Shown piece after piece: positions 47,294 through 60,540 of a stretch of DNA of 64,000 bases. The translations under genes and the position numbers were made by a program. The notes below the pieces were generated by a model, which saw only the letters and a list, made by a program, of their open reading frames with translations, was not told the DNA's origin and did not search any database. This DNA is from Campylorhamphus procurvoides (taxonomy: Eukaryota > Chordata > Aves > Passeriformes > Dendrocolaptidae): NCBI GenBank assembly GCA_013396655.1, contig WBMV01006647.1, positions 2,017,938 to 2,081,937 of the forward strand. The letters run 5' to 3'. How positions within the stretch are numbered: the first letter of the stretch is position 1; each line of letters opens with the position of its first letter.

Positions 47294-50200
47294 TAGACAG
47301 TTACTAGGTTATCTAACAACATTATTCAGATTTAGAGTTTCTTCTAAAATCACTGTAAACAGAGGGAGAGGTTGAAGAAAATATTGTGAAATCTGTGCTT
47401 AACAGACAGGATAAAGAAGAGAGAAGGATAGAGCCAATGGTAGATTAAAAACCCCTATCGTCCTAACAGACAACTCTGAAAAAGTTCAAAGAAACATAAA
47501 GCCTTTCTAGTGAGAGCTTTGAAGAGAAAGGGAATAAAAATGATCATTTTAAAACTGCAAACATTTTCACTTGTGGCTCTATTACTCCAGCAAGACACCC
47601 ACAGCTTTCCTCCACGCCGAAGGGAGTCACATACATGCATCAGCAGCCTGACGAGACAAACTAACAGCATTTTCTTTGGGGAGTTGTATTTGAGATCACT
47701 CAGTGCACTCCTTCATAATTCTATACATCTGCTGTGCTTTTTTCAAAATCACCAGTGTGAAAGCTATTTTCTCTATTTGCATATGCCCATCCGGTCCAGG
47801 AAAGTACTTAAAATATGTGCAATGATCGTTGGGTTCCCTTTTTCCTACCTCTAAATTTAGCATTGTTTTACCAATAGAATCCCACTGGTTTAGTCCTTCC
47901 CTGAAATTCAGACCTACATGAATTTAATGTCACTATGAATGAACAACAGCTATAAGGTCCATAGTAGCAAAGCCCACATTCATTTAAAATATGTCAATAA
48001 AGGTGAATCCAAGTAATAATTTGCCAACATTCTCAGGTTCTCTTAAGGAGCAGAAGACAAAGACATAAGCTGAATCATGACTGCATATTGCTCTTGCAAT
48101 ATTATCTCACTCCTTCAAACAAATTTGAACTACATGAGTCAAGATGAGATTGGATCAGAAATGGGATGAAAGGAGCAACAGCAGCTATTTTTCTGCAGAA
48201 TGATCCCCTACAATACATTCTTGCTGATAACTCTGGGTGGGTTCTCTGTGCCGATGCACACAGTTTAATCTCTCACCTTGAAGTTAATTTGATACTGCAG
48301 TGGGCAGAGCAGCCATTATGTAGGGGCAGAATGAAATTCAGAGAAACTGGTTTCATGTGCAAGTACACAAGACCAGGGAGGGCTCGAGTGCTGCTACAAT
48401 GCCTGTGTGCCTGAGATGGTGAGGAACACGGCTCAGCTGTAGGACATTACAGTCTGCAGAAATACAAACACATTTCCCTAGACAGCCACGAGTCACTTCA
48501 GCCTAGAATTAAAAATTGGGCAGAAATAGCAAGACCCAAAGCTGTAAGAATTAAGATCTTGGACTAAAAGTTGAATGCCTCAGAAGTATGAACCAAAGAC
48601 GCCATTAGGGGGTTGTGCTCTGATTTAAAACAAGGAATACTGATGACAGAGGTGAGTCTAAAATGGCATTGCTGTGCTGAGCGCAGCAGCCTGAGCTGAG
48701 GGGACAGCATGTGGCCTCTGCCCAGAGACATCCTGTAAAGGGGGCAGCCCATCACTGCTCTTCCTCCTTCTGAAACCCAGGTGGACCATGAGGTACTACT
48801 GACCCAAACACAACAAAAGAGTTTCTGAAGAAAAGATCCATTTCTAGACTCACCCTAAGGAGATGTGAACTCCCGTCCTCTTGAGCCATGAGCTGCCTGG
48901 GAGGAGGGACACCCTTTGGGTCTCCTGTTTCAACTTGCCAGAGCACCAGAAGTGGGGAGGAACAGGATTTTATGAGTTTATCATTTATGGCTCTTGATTA
49001 GTATTACGGAGCTCTGGTTCCATGTGTTGCTCCAATACATCTTATTCTTCATACTATAAACAGTTATCAGATGGATATTTACATGGAGATCACTCTGATT
49101 AACAGAGCATTATCAGACACAACAGGGAAGGACACAACCATGAGAGAAAAAAGAAAAAAGACAGCCTTTGATAGGTATTACAAGGTAAGTATTATTTCTG
49201 CACAAGTGGGATAACTGTTATCTAAGAACATTCTGCAGCACAGAATACACTGGATAAAAGTCTGAGGAATTTAGGCTTGAAATACAGTGGGTTTTTTCCA
49301 CTCATCTTTCTCAATGAATTTTTAGCAAGAATAGTCAATGTTTAGGGGAGAAGTGATATAGGGCTATGGTGACTTTAGTTTTTCACCTGGAATTCCTCAG
49401 ATGAGAGAGAGGTGAATTAATCACCATGGTTGCTAGTGTTCTTCAAGTAAAGCTGCTTTTACCAATATGCTCCTAACGCATTATGTTTATCCTGACCACA
49501 ACCCAGCTTTAGACCTAGTAATTCTTGGCTCATCAGGTCCAAAGAAGCCTCTCAAACCAGTGTGGATGTACATCCAGATGCACCCTGGTACTGGAGTGTG
49601 GATTAAAGCCTTATTTACAGGACCAAAGGTTTGGCTGTAGAAGCTGTGAATGGGATGCTCTTGACATCTCTAATGGACAGAGCAGAAACCAGCATTAATG
49701 TACAGGAGCTTCCTGACTGTGTTTCCCACTCAGAACTGCATTTCAGGGCCTACACTTTGAGTGCTCCTTCATGCAACTTTAGATTTTGGCTGAAATGTTG
49801 TAATGCTGGAAAAAATGTCTAAAAATAACACTGTAGAATTGTAACATACAAACCTTTCCTAACACTGCCTTTCAGCTGAGACAGGTACATTTGCAATGGG
49901 AAATCAAAGCCCTCGGTGCTTCTGGCTACAGCAGAGATTCAAATAGAGAAAGAGGGAAAAAGAGAAGGTCTTGTTCCTTCCTGTTGTTTTTTATTGCTGT
50001 CACGATCCATATCTGACTCATATCTGTTCCTAGTGGCACCCCAATACCTGAGCAAGGTGGGAACCATGGCATAGATATGGAGTACAAGAACTGACACGAG
50101 GTCGTGGCAGACAGAACTGAGTAAGGGGGCAGCAAATCTGGAAGGGCTGCAAACATTTTTTCCCTCTAGGCTTGAGTAAGAGTTGAGTAAGTGAGTAACA

Positions 50201-53200
50201 GGGGCAGGTAGGGCAGCAGTAGGAAAATATGAAAACAGGTGTTAAAGTTGAGAGAAACTGCCAGGATCCTTCCCCAGCAGGAGAGGATCGAGAGGAATTT
50301 TGTGTGCATGAGCTGTAATCAATCAGTGCAAAGCATTTCACAAGTGTCAGACTCCAGTTTGGGACTCAGGACTTCCTTTTCTCATCCTTCTGTTCATAAT
50401 TTACATGAATTTCAGTGAAATTTAAAATATGGTTGAAGGGAATTATAAGTTAAGGAATAATTACTATGGTTTTGTCTGTAAGGAACACAAAAATAAACCA
50501 AGTTCATTTCTGAATATAAAAGAAATTTCAAACCAGAGCTATAATTTAACAATCTTTTGACTTAAAGCAGAAATACTTTTTCTGTTTAATTTTGGTGAGG
50601 TTTGAGATCAACTTTTGCTCTGCTAGATCCACTTTTTTTCATCCTTAATTTACTAGTTTCGTAAATGAAAAGCATATAATTGCTATAGCTATGCCTATAT
50701 CTTTGTAATTTAAAGATCAGAACATGTAAATTCTATCTTGAAATTATTGAATATTTTAATCTTCTCACCTAAGGCCTTCACTATATGATTGTACAGGTGT
50801 GCACTGGCTTCCTAACCAGGTCCAAAATGCAAATCCATCTCATCAAACCAATTTTTCTTCAAAGAAGTAAAGCTAATAATGAAACCAATATTTTTCTCAC
50901 CATCATTAGGTGGGAGAAGTAAGAATACTGGGCAAGACTAAGACACCTGAATATTACACTGTAAGATACTCTCATATTCCCCTGTTGAGTATGTTGTCAA
51001 TAACAGCTTTTGATACATTTCTCCATCCCTATTCAAGGAAAAATTGTTGTCTTCATCAACAGAGGCAAAAGAAATCTTTTTCTCTTTCTCCTTTAGCTCA
51101 GACCTCATATTGCTGTGGTTGCTAGAGAAAGCTATTACTGGAACTCATATCTAATAAGTTTTCTTCTCCATCACCAAATAAGTCCCTAATACCCAGTATT
51201 CCAAGGTGTTTGTTTTAGATATTGTTCTCCATGATCTCTTTTTTCTTTTTTTTCCCCCAACCTGTGAAAGGGCCAAGGTTTTATTTTCTCTCCAGACACC
51301 TCCTAACTCCAAAGTTTCTGAATTTAATATAATTCCTCCACTGTCAAGCAGCAGAGACCAAGATACAGAGCAAACCCCTTTTACTTGTTTCACTTTTGCT
51401 CTCTTGTGAAGCTGAACAGTTCCTGCTTCCTGCTGTAGTTGACAAGGGCCAGTGTCAGAAAATGCATAACTTGATCGTGCATCATTTATCTTATTGTCCA
51501 TTATGAACTCCAAAATGTAAAAAGCACTGTATGACACATATCTACTTTATTTCCCCACTCCCTTTAGTGAGATACAGGAAGAAAGATGTATTAAAAGCAG
51601 AAATGTGAGCTGAATTACACCCCATTGCAAGAGTTTTATATATCAAACAAAAAAAAAAAGATTCATACTTTTAATTATGCAGGGAAATGCAATACTAAAC
51701 TCAAAGTTGTTTGTTTTTTTATCTTAATGCTTAAATGTTAAACTGGATATAGAAAGGATACATAAATAAATGATAAGTTGTTGATTACTTTGAAAGCTAA
51801 TTTAGAATTTGTGCACTTTGCTGCCAACAGTGAGTGTCCTGAATTGGTCCAGGAGATGCAACTTAATGTAGAAAACACCATGAGAGTGTGTAGATTCACC
51901 AGATAGTGAGATGAGGGGTTGGAGTAAGTCCAAAGTACCAAAGTGATTCTGTCCACATGAAAATAAAGCCATTATATAATCTGTTACAACATGTTTGTGA
52001 GACTTCTAACACAGAAACTGTGGGGGAGAAAATAACTCAAAATTCAGCCATTAAATCTGGCTTGGACTTGACAAATGCACACAAAAAAATATGACATTGA
52101 TTTTCTCATGTTGAGTATTTCAGTGTAGCATAAAACTATGTTTAGCTGGTTCCCCCCTCCCTGCCTCCATTTCTTCCAGACACATGCTCACACTTCACCC
52201 CTGATTCCCCAGCATCTTTAAAGGTGCTTGAAATTGGCATAGCAAGTGGCAGAGCACGGCTCTTATGGTCTGCCTTCAGAATTATAACTATTCTTCATGC
52301 ATTGTGTGTTCCCCTGCTCCAAAAAGAGAGATCCTATGCCCATTCAGTCCTTTTTCTTCAGGTGTCATCATACCTCCTTCAGTTTGTCCTGGTGCTCTCA
52401 CTCAGGTGGTAGCATGTATGGGCTCCTGGCAGGCTCACAAACCCTTTCCCTGCCACCCAGCAGGACAAGCATTGTCTTCAACAGCGGAGGGCACGGCAGG
52501 CAGGTGACAGCAGAGACCTTCCCTCTGCAGCCTGTGGATGTGAAGCTGGCATCTGAACCCCTGTTTGCACTACAACTCTCTGCTGTTTGATTAAAATATC
52601 AGGGTTAGTCATTTCCCCTGGGAAACCCCACTCCCCTCCCAGGAAATTGCTGTGCTCTGCAAGCCTACATGAGTATTGGTGTGTGATGCTGTTCTGGGGT
52701 TATAGATACTTGGTAAAGTGGGAAAGGCTTTTGTGCATTGCATGGAAGAGGCAGAGGAACAAACTGTGACTGCCCTTTCCCTCCACAGCTATTTCACAGA
52801 GTCACACAGGCTCCGAAATCAGCTGCTCTTTGGAAAAATCTTGGACAAATAGGGAATATTTGATCCAACAATGCGTGCTTTTCCCTAGCTCCTCTCCTGG
52901 AGGAGCTGGTAAATGAGTGGGGCAAGCAAAGTCAATGCCTGAGAGTTTAAGCACAAAGCCAGCCATTGGGAGAGCAGGACCTTGCCCCAGAGGTATTACC
53001 CTTTCCACATTTCCTCTTGAATGACCTTATCACTGGCAGTCTGGCTCCATCTGTGCTCCAGCCTTAGTGGAAGGCAATTTTACTTCTGTCTTGGATTGCC
53101 ATAAATAAGATGCTTCTTGCATCTGATGCCTCTCTGTGTGCTGAGCACGGATCACACGCCCTGGATCATCCTCCTGCTTCTTCCCCTGCCATCCACCACC

Positions 53201-54078
53201 CACCTCTATGTGTGCTGGCTGCCTTCTGCACTGCACAGAGAAGGGCAGCATATGCTTCCTAATCAGGAGTATCTCCCCTCCAAAATTTGGGATGGATGGG
53301 TTGCCAGCTGCAGTATGAAAGATGATGGAGAGAAATGCAGCTCATGTGTAGGACACGAGGGTGAGGAGAACACCTGCCAAAACCTCCAGGTTCTCGATGT
53401 GCTCCTGATGGGTTTTGTTGTTGGTACAGACATGCCACTCCAGCTCCTGGATTGCTCCATGCACTCTCCCCCAGGGAGTAATGTGATGGGACTGCATTCT
53501 CAGGATGCTCAGATGAGCCCTGAACCCGAGGGTTTCACCTTCTATTGCCCAGCTTCTTGGAGTGGAGCATTCCCTTCTTCCTGAGGTGAAGATACTGAAG
53601 GCAGGACCCAGGAAGTGGGACCATGGTGCTAAATGCCAGGGCTGACATCCCACAGTCCTGGGAAGGAGGCCAGTGTGCTTTCTGAATCTGAATTTCAGGC
53701 TCCAGGGTGCCAGGATTTTGTTAAATAGATCTCATTCTCTAAGTGCCAGACCAGAGCGTGCACTTTGAACGTATCACTCAGGCTGCTGACAACAGGGTTC
53801 AGTGAGCTGAACCTGCGGGATCAGACTCTGCCTGGTATGTAAAGTCTGAGCTCAGGCAGCAGGCTGGACTTTAAAGGGAGGAAATCTCATATTTATTCAT
53901 GATTTAATTAAGAGAGACCAGTCTTTTCAACCTGTTTTGAATATACGTAAAAACAAATATAGAGATAAGGCTATCATTCCTTTTATCAGCCCTGTGCTTC
54001 TGAACAAAACAGCAATTTCAAATATTCTAGATAGAGTGATTCAAATCCATCACTGGGGTCTGACCCTTCTTTTCCCAT
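47294..54078. other. long gene-free stretch
   Basis: Nearly 7 kb without a recognisable gene or transposon. Notable ORFs without domains are 47510-47854 (114 codons), 48166-48414, 51151-51537 (minus, 128 codons) and 53117-53584 (155 codons, opposed by two minus frames). A poly-A run sits at 51650-51659 and a T-rich run near 51241-51255. The GC-richer zone 52240-53680 shows no CpG island and no splice-framed coding signal I can defend. Confidence 0.45.
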
Positions 54079-54120
54079 ATAGGGATTTAGAGCATGGTGC
54101 TACAGGTTTGAATCCTGAAC
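54079..54120 (+). repeat. possible tRNA-Ile-like relic (SINE head or tRNA pseudogene)
   Basis: TTTAGAGCATGGTGCTA resembles the D-arm to anticodon-arm region of tRNA-Ile. It is followed after a deletion by GGTTTGAATCCTG, close to the pol III B box GGTTCGAATCC. The anticodon loop and variable region are missing, so it cannot be a functional tRNA. Passerine genomes contain tRNA-Ile-derived, CR1-mobilised SINEs, but I see no CR1-like tail here. It may therefore be an isolated pseudogene, or a chance B-box match. Confidence 0.3.
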
Positions 54121-55289
54121 ACCAAACAACAGACACATGAAAAGCAAAAATCTCTCACTGAATTTCGTTCAAGTCTTGTTTGAACACAAACCTCCCCATG
54201 CTCTGGGTTTTATTCATTAGAATAAAACACCCAAAATAACTCTCACCTACTATTATTAATCACAAGGATTTGCTCAGGAAAACAGATATACTTGGGCTTT
54301 CAGAACAAATCGGTTCAGAGAAAGGGAATATTTTGGCTGCCATGGCAGCCCAGAAGAGGGTAAAAACAAACATCTTTGCTGCTGCTGGTTTGCAGCTGAC
54401 TCCACAATGGACTGTTGGTGATGTGTGATGCTATTTTTAAACAGCAATTGTTTAATCATTTCTGTTCCCCTGGGCTGAGACTAAAAATGATGCCTCCAGA
54501 GCACTTTGTCTACAAGCAGGTAGAAATAATTTGATCACATCCTTTGTGGCTGCAGAGGAGATGGAGCAGTATGAAGTATTGGCAACATGTTTCACAAAGA
54601 ATCTAAATATTGAGCAGAAATGAGAATGTGTTGATCATGACATCTAAGTGGCATAATGTCACCAAGAGATCTGGAATGAAACATATCAGCCTCTCCAACA
54701 GAAAAGGGAATAGCTTTGCTAAAAGCTGTATATTTTTCTGATTTCTTTTTCTGTTGCAGAGTTAACTCTTGGGGTTCATGTCCCCACTTTCCATGAAAGG
54801 CATGGATTCTGCTGAAGGACACGGGTAATTGTATGAAAGCATTTCAAGAGTGGGTATTTCTGGAATTGTCTACTGGACTTGCTGCTGGTTTCTCATAGTT
54901 GACAGTTCTATTGTGAATTTCCACCAGGGAAAGCAGAATTAAATCCATACAGGCTTGCCAGGAAGAGAGTGTGACATTGTCTCACTCAACAAGATCTCAA
55001 CCGAAGCCTCCTCACAATTTTGTTTGGAGCAGCCTCCTCCTCCAAACAAAGGGCAACAATACCACTACACCTGAGCTTTTACAGCACATCTGCACCCTGT
55101 AATACAGAAATGATTCCTATGATAAATGTCCAAGCAGTAACTCCTGCAGGAAAACATTCATTCCAGCAAACCGGAGATATTCCCTTGATCAAACTGTGAT
55201 GTAACTCTGTGTAAACCAGAAAATTATGCGAAGGAGAAACTTGACCTAATAGATAGAGCAAACACTTCAACCTCCAGCACAGAGAGTAA
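54121..55289. other. gene-free sequence
   Basis: Only short ORFs with no domains (61-92 codons, minus strand). No repeats recognised. Confidence 0.55.
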
Positions 55290-55350
55290 TAGCCCAGCTC
55301 CACAGATGTCAATGGGAATTTTGCTATTGCCTTCCATAGGGCCAGCGTCT
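55290..55350. repeat. possible fragment of an ancient amniote repeat
   Basis: GATGTCAATGGGAATTTTGC and TATTGCCTTCCATAGGGCCA follow the recurrent pattern TCAATGGGAATTTTGCCATT, familiar from old dispersed elements of turtles, crocodilians and birds. It is short and degraded; the family is not named. It may be related to the fragment at 22.24 kb. Confidence 0.33.
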
Positions 55351-58300
55351 CACCCATATCTGCATAGATGATTAACAGCTCCCCTGCCTTTCAATATCCT
55401 CTCTGACTAACAATAAATTATCTCTGCCAGTGATTACTTTTAAGATGTAGCTCATAAAAATGCTTGTGAAAAGCAAATAGTTTTGCCTTTGGGACAGACT
55501 ATATTAAAGTAAGTGTTGGATATTTTTGAAATCTTCCCCAGATGGATTGCCATAGGGTACTACAAGATCTTTCTGCCTTCATTTCAAATAATCCCAGCCT
55601 GCTTATTTGGGATATTATTATTTGGGATAATTGTTCTGCTATAGTGTTATTCTTGTATATTTTTTTTTCAGAAGGACAGAATTAATCTTTCTATGAAGTG
55701 TATTTAATATGAGTGTTAAAGGGTTTTGTCTCATTTCTAGTTTATGGGTTTGTGAAGATATGTTTGTTTACTTTGAGAAATTACATAAATACTAACCCTA
55801 GCCTCTGGCAGTTTTTTGTTTGTTTGCGGGTTTCTTTGCATACTCTTGTACCCCCAAAAAATAGTGTTCAGGGCAAGCTAATGTGGAGAATCTGCTAGTT
55901 TAACTTTATTTTCATGGTCTAGAAGTATTGGCCAGGTGCCAGTTTGAGGATGTACGCTGCTACAAAGAAAAATCCTGACTCATAAAGAGGTAAATAAGGT
56001 CTGATTTGGAAAGCTGCAGGAGCCCTGCATTCAATAATCCTCCTGCAGGCCAATGGCTCTTTAACGCCTCTTTCCATCAGATAAGTCATTCCCATTCCCA
56101 TTCCTGCTTCTCCCTTTCCTTTGTTTGTTGATTTGAATAAGCTTTTAAGATCAGCTGGGTAAGGCTTCCCCCAGGGACCAGTATTCCCAGCTGGCCTGGC
56201 CAACAGCGACTTCCTCTTCTGTTCATTTGTTCCTTTTCCATTTCCATGCTTCCTTGTTCCCTGTATCATTTATTCACTCTTCAATCCCCTGCATCCTCAT
56301 GCAGAGGAAGGGCACCAGGTTACTGGTTTACACAAGGTTTCTGTGTGTATTAACACAGACAAGGTGTAAGCTGCAATGTGAGCAGTGTCTTCTTGGCTCT
56401 CGGGTGATACTGCAGAAATATTCCTTGGGGACTCCTGTACTCACTTCCACTTCCTCCACTGAGAAAATAACAATAATTTACTGCTACCCTTGGTTTCTAA
56501 TGACTTAGTTATTTATCCATGAAAGAATTTCCTCTCTCATCCTGCTGCAATTAGCTTTTAAGACTTCTAAGACAGAATCCTTGAAAGCCCTTTGGAAAAG
56601 GAACCAGCAGATGTTGAACTGTGTCCCTCTTGCATGGAGAAGAGGAGCTGAGCCCCATTTTTCCATATGAGCAGAGAAAAGCTGTCCTGTTGTCATCCAG
56701 GAAAAGGACTGGAAAACAACAGGTTCATTTTCATACCCTCATGATTAGAACTGAAAGTGAAGTTTAAGTGTCTCAGGGCAAGTCCTTCGCAGCCATAGAC
56801 ACACAAGTGTGTTTTCATGTCATCTGGTCTCCTTTGCTGCTCTTCCAGTATGGAACAAAGATTTTGAAGGCCTTGAAGTTATTTTGCACGCATAACTGGC
56901 ACTGGATATTACCTAATATCAAGTGCCCTTTCATTTCTGTTTGAGGGCACAGCTTGCTGGTGCTCCCTCTTCAGATGAGCTCTCAGGTTATTGAAGTGAG
57001 TACCCAGCTGAACCAGGATCACCAGAACAAGGGATCAGTTTAACATAAAGGTCTTTTGTCTCTCTCCTCTTCTTTTCCCCCATTGGCACTACCTGTATCC
57101 TCATCCCAGGTAAAGAACATGGCAGAATTTGTACTGCCCAGAGGAGGAGGATACCCATCCTTTAGATCAGGGAGAGAGAAGGGAAGAGGATCAAATCAAG
57201 GATTTGAATCAGAATTACATTTTTCAAGAAGAATAATCTAAAGCCCCAAGCAGTGATCCTAAAACTATTATCAGTGAAGACCTATGTATCAACTTGCTCA
57301 AGGAAACTTCTTTTAGATCTACTCAGTGTGCACTGCAGAGCTTGGGAAGAGAAACAGACTTCTGAGTGTCCCACTAAATCAGCCATTTCCAAGTGAGCAG
57401 AAGTCTCTCCTGAGAGGAAAGGGCAACAGCAAATGAGCTGGACTTCAAACAAGGAGGGTCAAAGTCCTTCTGTGGGAATAGTCACTCTTCAGTTTTAGGG
57501 CAGGGATTAAATTGAAGGTACAGAGCTGTGTTCTAATTTGTGCACTTGCACCGACAGCAGATCTACCTGCCTCTGCTATAAGGAAGAGATATAAAGATGA
57601 ATGTGAGCTTTGTTTAGAGGTTGATTTTGGCTTTTTCCACAGCATCATTCACTGCATTTTCTCATTTCCAGCTCTCCTTCTTCTCCATGCAGCAATTTCT
57701 GAATTTCATTGTTATTCCACCTACTGACATGAAAAAGTAAATGCTGTGATTCTCCAGCAGCATTAGCCAAATAAACCCTAATTAACCCCTCAGAGGGTTT
57801 CTGTTCCATTATGAAGCAGTTCTAACACATTTCTTGGTGACTGCACCTCTTGAACTTTTTTTTTTACATATACTTATATATATCACAGTTGGGTGTTTTT
57901 TTCTCACTATTTTCCTTTGCCCCTTCTGCCACCTTCCTTCTTCATGCCTCATAAGTCTGCATTTATGCAGACATAAGATGCTCCAAGGTAGGTGGGTACA
58001 TGGCAAGGAGGTATTTGACCCCCCTAAGGTCATATGTGTGAAGTTTCATTAGCCACAAAGCAGATAAAAGGACAATCTATTTAAGTGTCCTCCCAAAGAT
58101 GAGTGGAAGGCAGTTATAAAAAGAGAGATATTAACATAAGTTGAAAAGTTCTACTTTATAGGTATGCCTCATAATTAACTTGGAGATTTTTTTGTTTATC
58201 ACAGAATTTATGAATTTATATAAATTCCTTTATTTTGAGAATTATATAATTTCAAGCTGCAACATGCTTTTGCCGTTTCTATTCCTATAAAAATTTAAGT

Positions 58301-58849
58301 TCTTTATTAATTCTGTTGGAAAAGTAACGATTCTGCTTCTTTAAATATATCTATAAGAGAAAATAATTTTTCATTTTAAGTAGCCACACTTAAACAAGTT
58401 ATATTTAGAGTTAACTGAAGTGTTAGCCCTTACTAAACTCAGCTTTCCAAAAATAAAACCTCATTTAAATAGTGACTGGCATTATAGTTGTGTCAACTAC
58501 TGTAATGTACCTTTGTGATCTCTATCTTGATTAAGAGGAGGGGAACATTGTTTGTCTTTAAGGTTTACGCTCCTTTTCCCCAAGACTGAAAGTTTTTTGG
58601 GTTCATGCCTGGTTTCAAGCGATGATTTGAGCAGCAGCCTATGGGGGGCACTCAAGGACTGCAAACAGAGCGCGCTCCTCCCAAACTTGTCACACCGTGC
58701 TGCGCTGGGATGGGGCAGAGCCTGGGGCGCATTTTCACATTACCTTTTAGATAAAGAACGAAATGGAGTAAAATAAACTAACCCATTCTTTTTCAGTCGC
58801 AGCCTTACAATTCCCCGATGAAAGGCAAAGTGATATTAAAAGGTGCATT
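55351..58849. other. gene-free AT-rich sequence
   Basis: Overlapping small ORFs on both strands (55919-56508, 57445-58052) without domains. The perfect 16-bp palindrome GAATTTATATAAATTC lies at 58212-58227. CpG-bearing sequence near 58664-58705 (AGAGCGCGCTCC, ACACCGTGCTGCGC) is too small to be a CpG island, but it leads into the candidate block that follows. Confidence 0.5.
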
Positions 58850-59330
58850 TAAATGACATTCAGAGCCTGATTATGCTAAAGGTGTAAAAGCTCCGCTCAG
58901 ACTGTGGAGCCTGTCTGCATTTTTACATTCTAAACAAGGTACTTCGTACATGACGATGCTCCAATGGTGGAGACAATTCTTATTCGCCTCCTGAGTTTTT
59001 GGGCTTCTTTTAAACTTTAACGATATTCACGTTCTCTGTTCTTGGCATTATGGAGTGAAACAATTATTTATGCAAATTGTTATGATGGTTTTTTTGTTGT
59101 TGTTTTCTGTCACGAAGGAAAATTTCGCCTACTGTTTGTAGTGGTGGCTGTTTGCCACAGCAGTCATTTGGACTGCCACCGTAAAGCCTTTATCTGATGG
59201 CAAAAATCTTGTACCAGATGTTCCTTTATTTGATCTGTTTTATGATTAATCAGATTTAGCTCAAAACCAGAATGAAAATCCTGCTATGGCACCTGGCTGC
59301 CATCGCATAATAATTTGCTTTGAAGGAGGG
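58850..59330. promoter_or_regulatory. strongest candidate conserved noncoding element
   Basis: Nearly 500 bp of non-repetitive, motif-dense DNA. In order it contains GATTATGCTAAAG, AGCTCCGCTC, ACTTCGTACATGACGATGC, ATTCGCC, TTTAACGATATTCACG, a perfect octamer ATGCAAAT at 59070-59077, TCACGAAGG, TTTCGCC, CCACCGTAAAG, TATCTGATGG (GATA/E-box) and ATGATTAATCAG (homeodomain palindrome). It ends with CCATCGCATAATAATTTG. The CpGs are far denser than in flanking DNA without forming an island, and no ORF of note crosses it. Typical of deeply conserved enhancers near developmental genes; target unknown. Confidence 0.4.
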
Positions 59331-60189
59331 GGGAAGGCTCATTTAGTCTTTTAAATGCTGTAGTTCAGACTCATAAGTTTTCATTCTCATAGATTTTGGA
59401 GGAAGGGACTGTAAAAGTGAATGGAATAGCTGTCGGCAGGATAATTTTCCAAACTTCTTAAACTGGTAAATACGACTAATTTCTCCTAAAGGAACTGCTA
59501 AAGGAAGTTTGGGTAGTAAACAGTTCTGCACACAAGCTCTCACGCCTGGCAGGCAGCACTGATGCCTCTCCAGCAAGGCTGGGATGGTGTCTGGGATGAT
59601 GCACCACCATCCAGAGAGCTAAATCCCATCCAACTAATAAAATTCCACTTCTCCTTAGAATAAAAATATGCCAGAAGAAAAGTGTTCATACAGGCTTCTT
59701 CAGTAATTCATGTGTCTAAAGTTTATCAAGAAAGAGAAGTTTAAGGAGTTTATAAAACTGATGAATCAAGCAATGTGAGGGTATGTTTGGGATGGAACAG
59801 GAGCACCTCCCTTGGGAAAAGCACCTAAAATATAAATGGGAAGTGGCATCACTGCTCCAAACCAAGATATTTTTGGCATGTGGAGCTGATATAAAACAGA
59901 GAGTGGCAACTGTACTTTATCAATAAGAAATGAGCCTATTACAATTGATTTATTGTTGTAAGGAGAAATGATTTTTGTATTTCCAAGGCATGCCAAAAAA
60001 ACGTGGGCTTCCCAGGTTTGTCAGTACAGGCACTCCTATTTGCATGGTATGCTATCTTTTCTTCATGATCTGCTGCACAATTGAATATACCAGTGGTGAA
60101 TACATCACTGATAAACATCATAACAGGATCCATTTACAATACTTATTAAGTATCTCTGATTTCAGCACTGCCGGGTATAAGTCTTAAAA
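59331..60189. other. gene-free sequence
   Basis: Only short opposing ORFs (59343-60187). The first 200 bp continue the CpG-bearing texture of the preceding block (GTCGGCAGG, ATACGACTAATTTC) and may extend it. Nothing else recognised. Confidence 0.5.
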
Positions 60190-60540
60190 ACCCCTTGTTT
60201 TTTTTAGATATTAGTTCTGTGCTTCTGGCAAATGGCAAATATATGCTCCTCGAGAGCAGTAAAATATGGAAACCTAATAGGAGATTGTGAAAATGGATAA
60301 TGACTTCTGTTGAATGACATTATGCATTATGCATTATTATTATTTTAATCATTTGTTATCACTGAGAAAGATCCCACTAGGTTATTCCCGATACCGTGTT
60401 TAGGAAATAAAAGAGGTAGATAAAGCTTTACACTTTACTTCACAACACTTACAAGATGAAATTGAAAATTTCATAAATAAGTTGCATTGAGCCCTAATAA
60501 AAAAGGGAAGATGAGCTCTCTCCTTAGGCAATTTTCATGT
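60190..60540. promoter_or_regulatory. candidate conserved noncoding block
   Basis: ATTATGCATTATGCATTATT gives overlapping POU/homeodomain half-sites in tandem near 60319-60340. It is joined by TTTTAATCATTTG, TTCCCGATACCGTG with two CpGs, and TAGATAAAGC. No ORF and no simple repeats other than the ATTATGC doublet. Inference from motifs. Confidence 0.25.

Noticed and set aside
53117..53584. 155-codon open frame in GC-richer DNA
   Set aside because: Two minus-strand frames overlap it and its composition follows the local GC content. No motif recognised.
58660..58710. CpG island
   Set aside because: Only a handful of CpGs over 50 bp, much too short for an island promoter.
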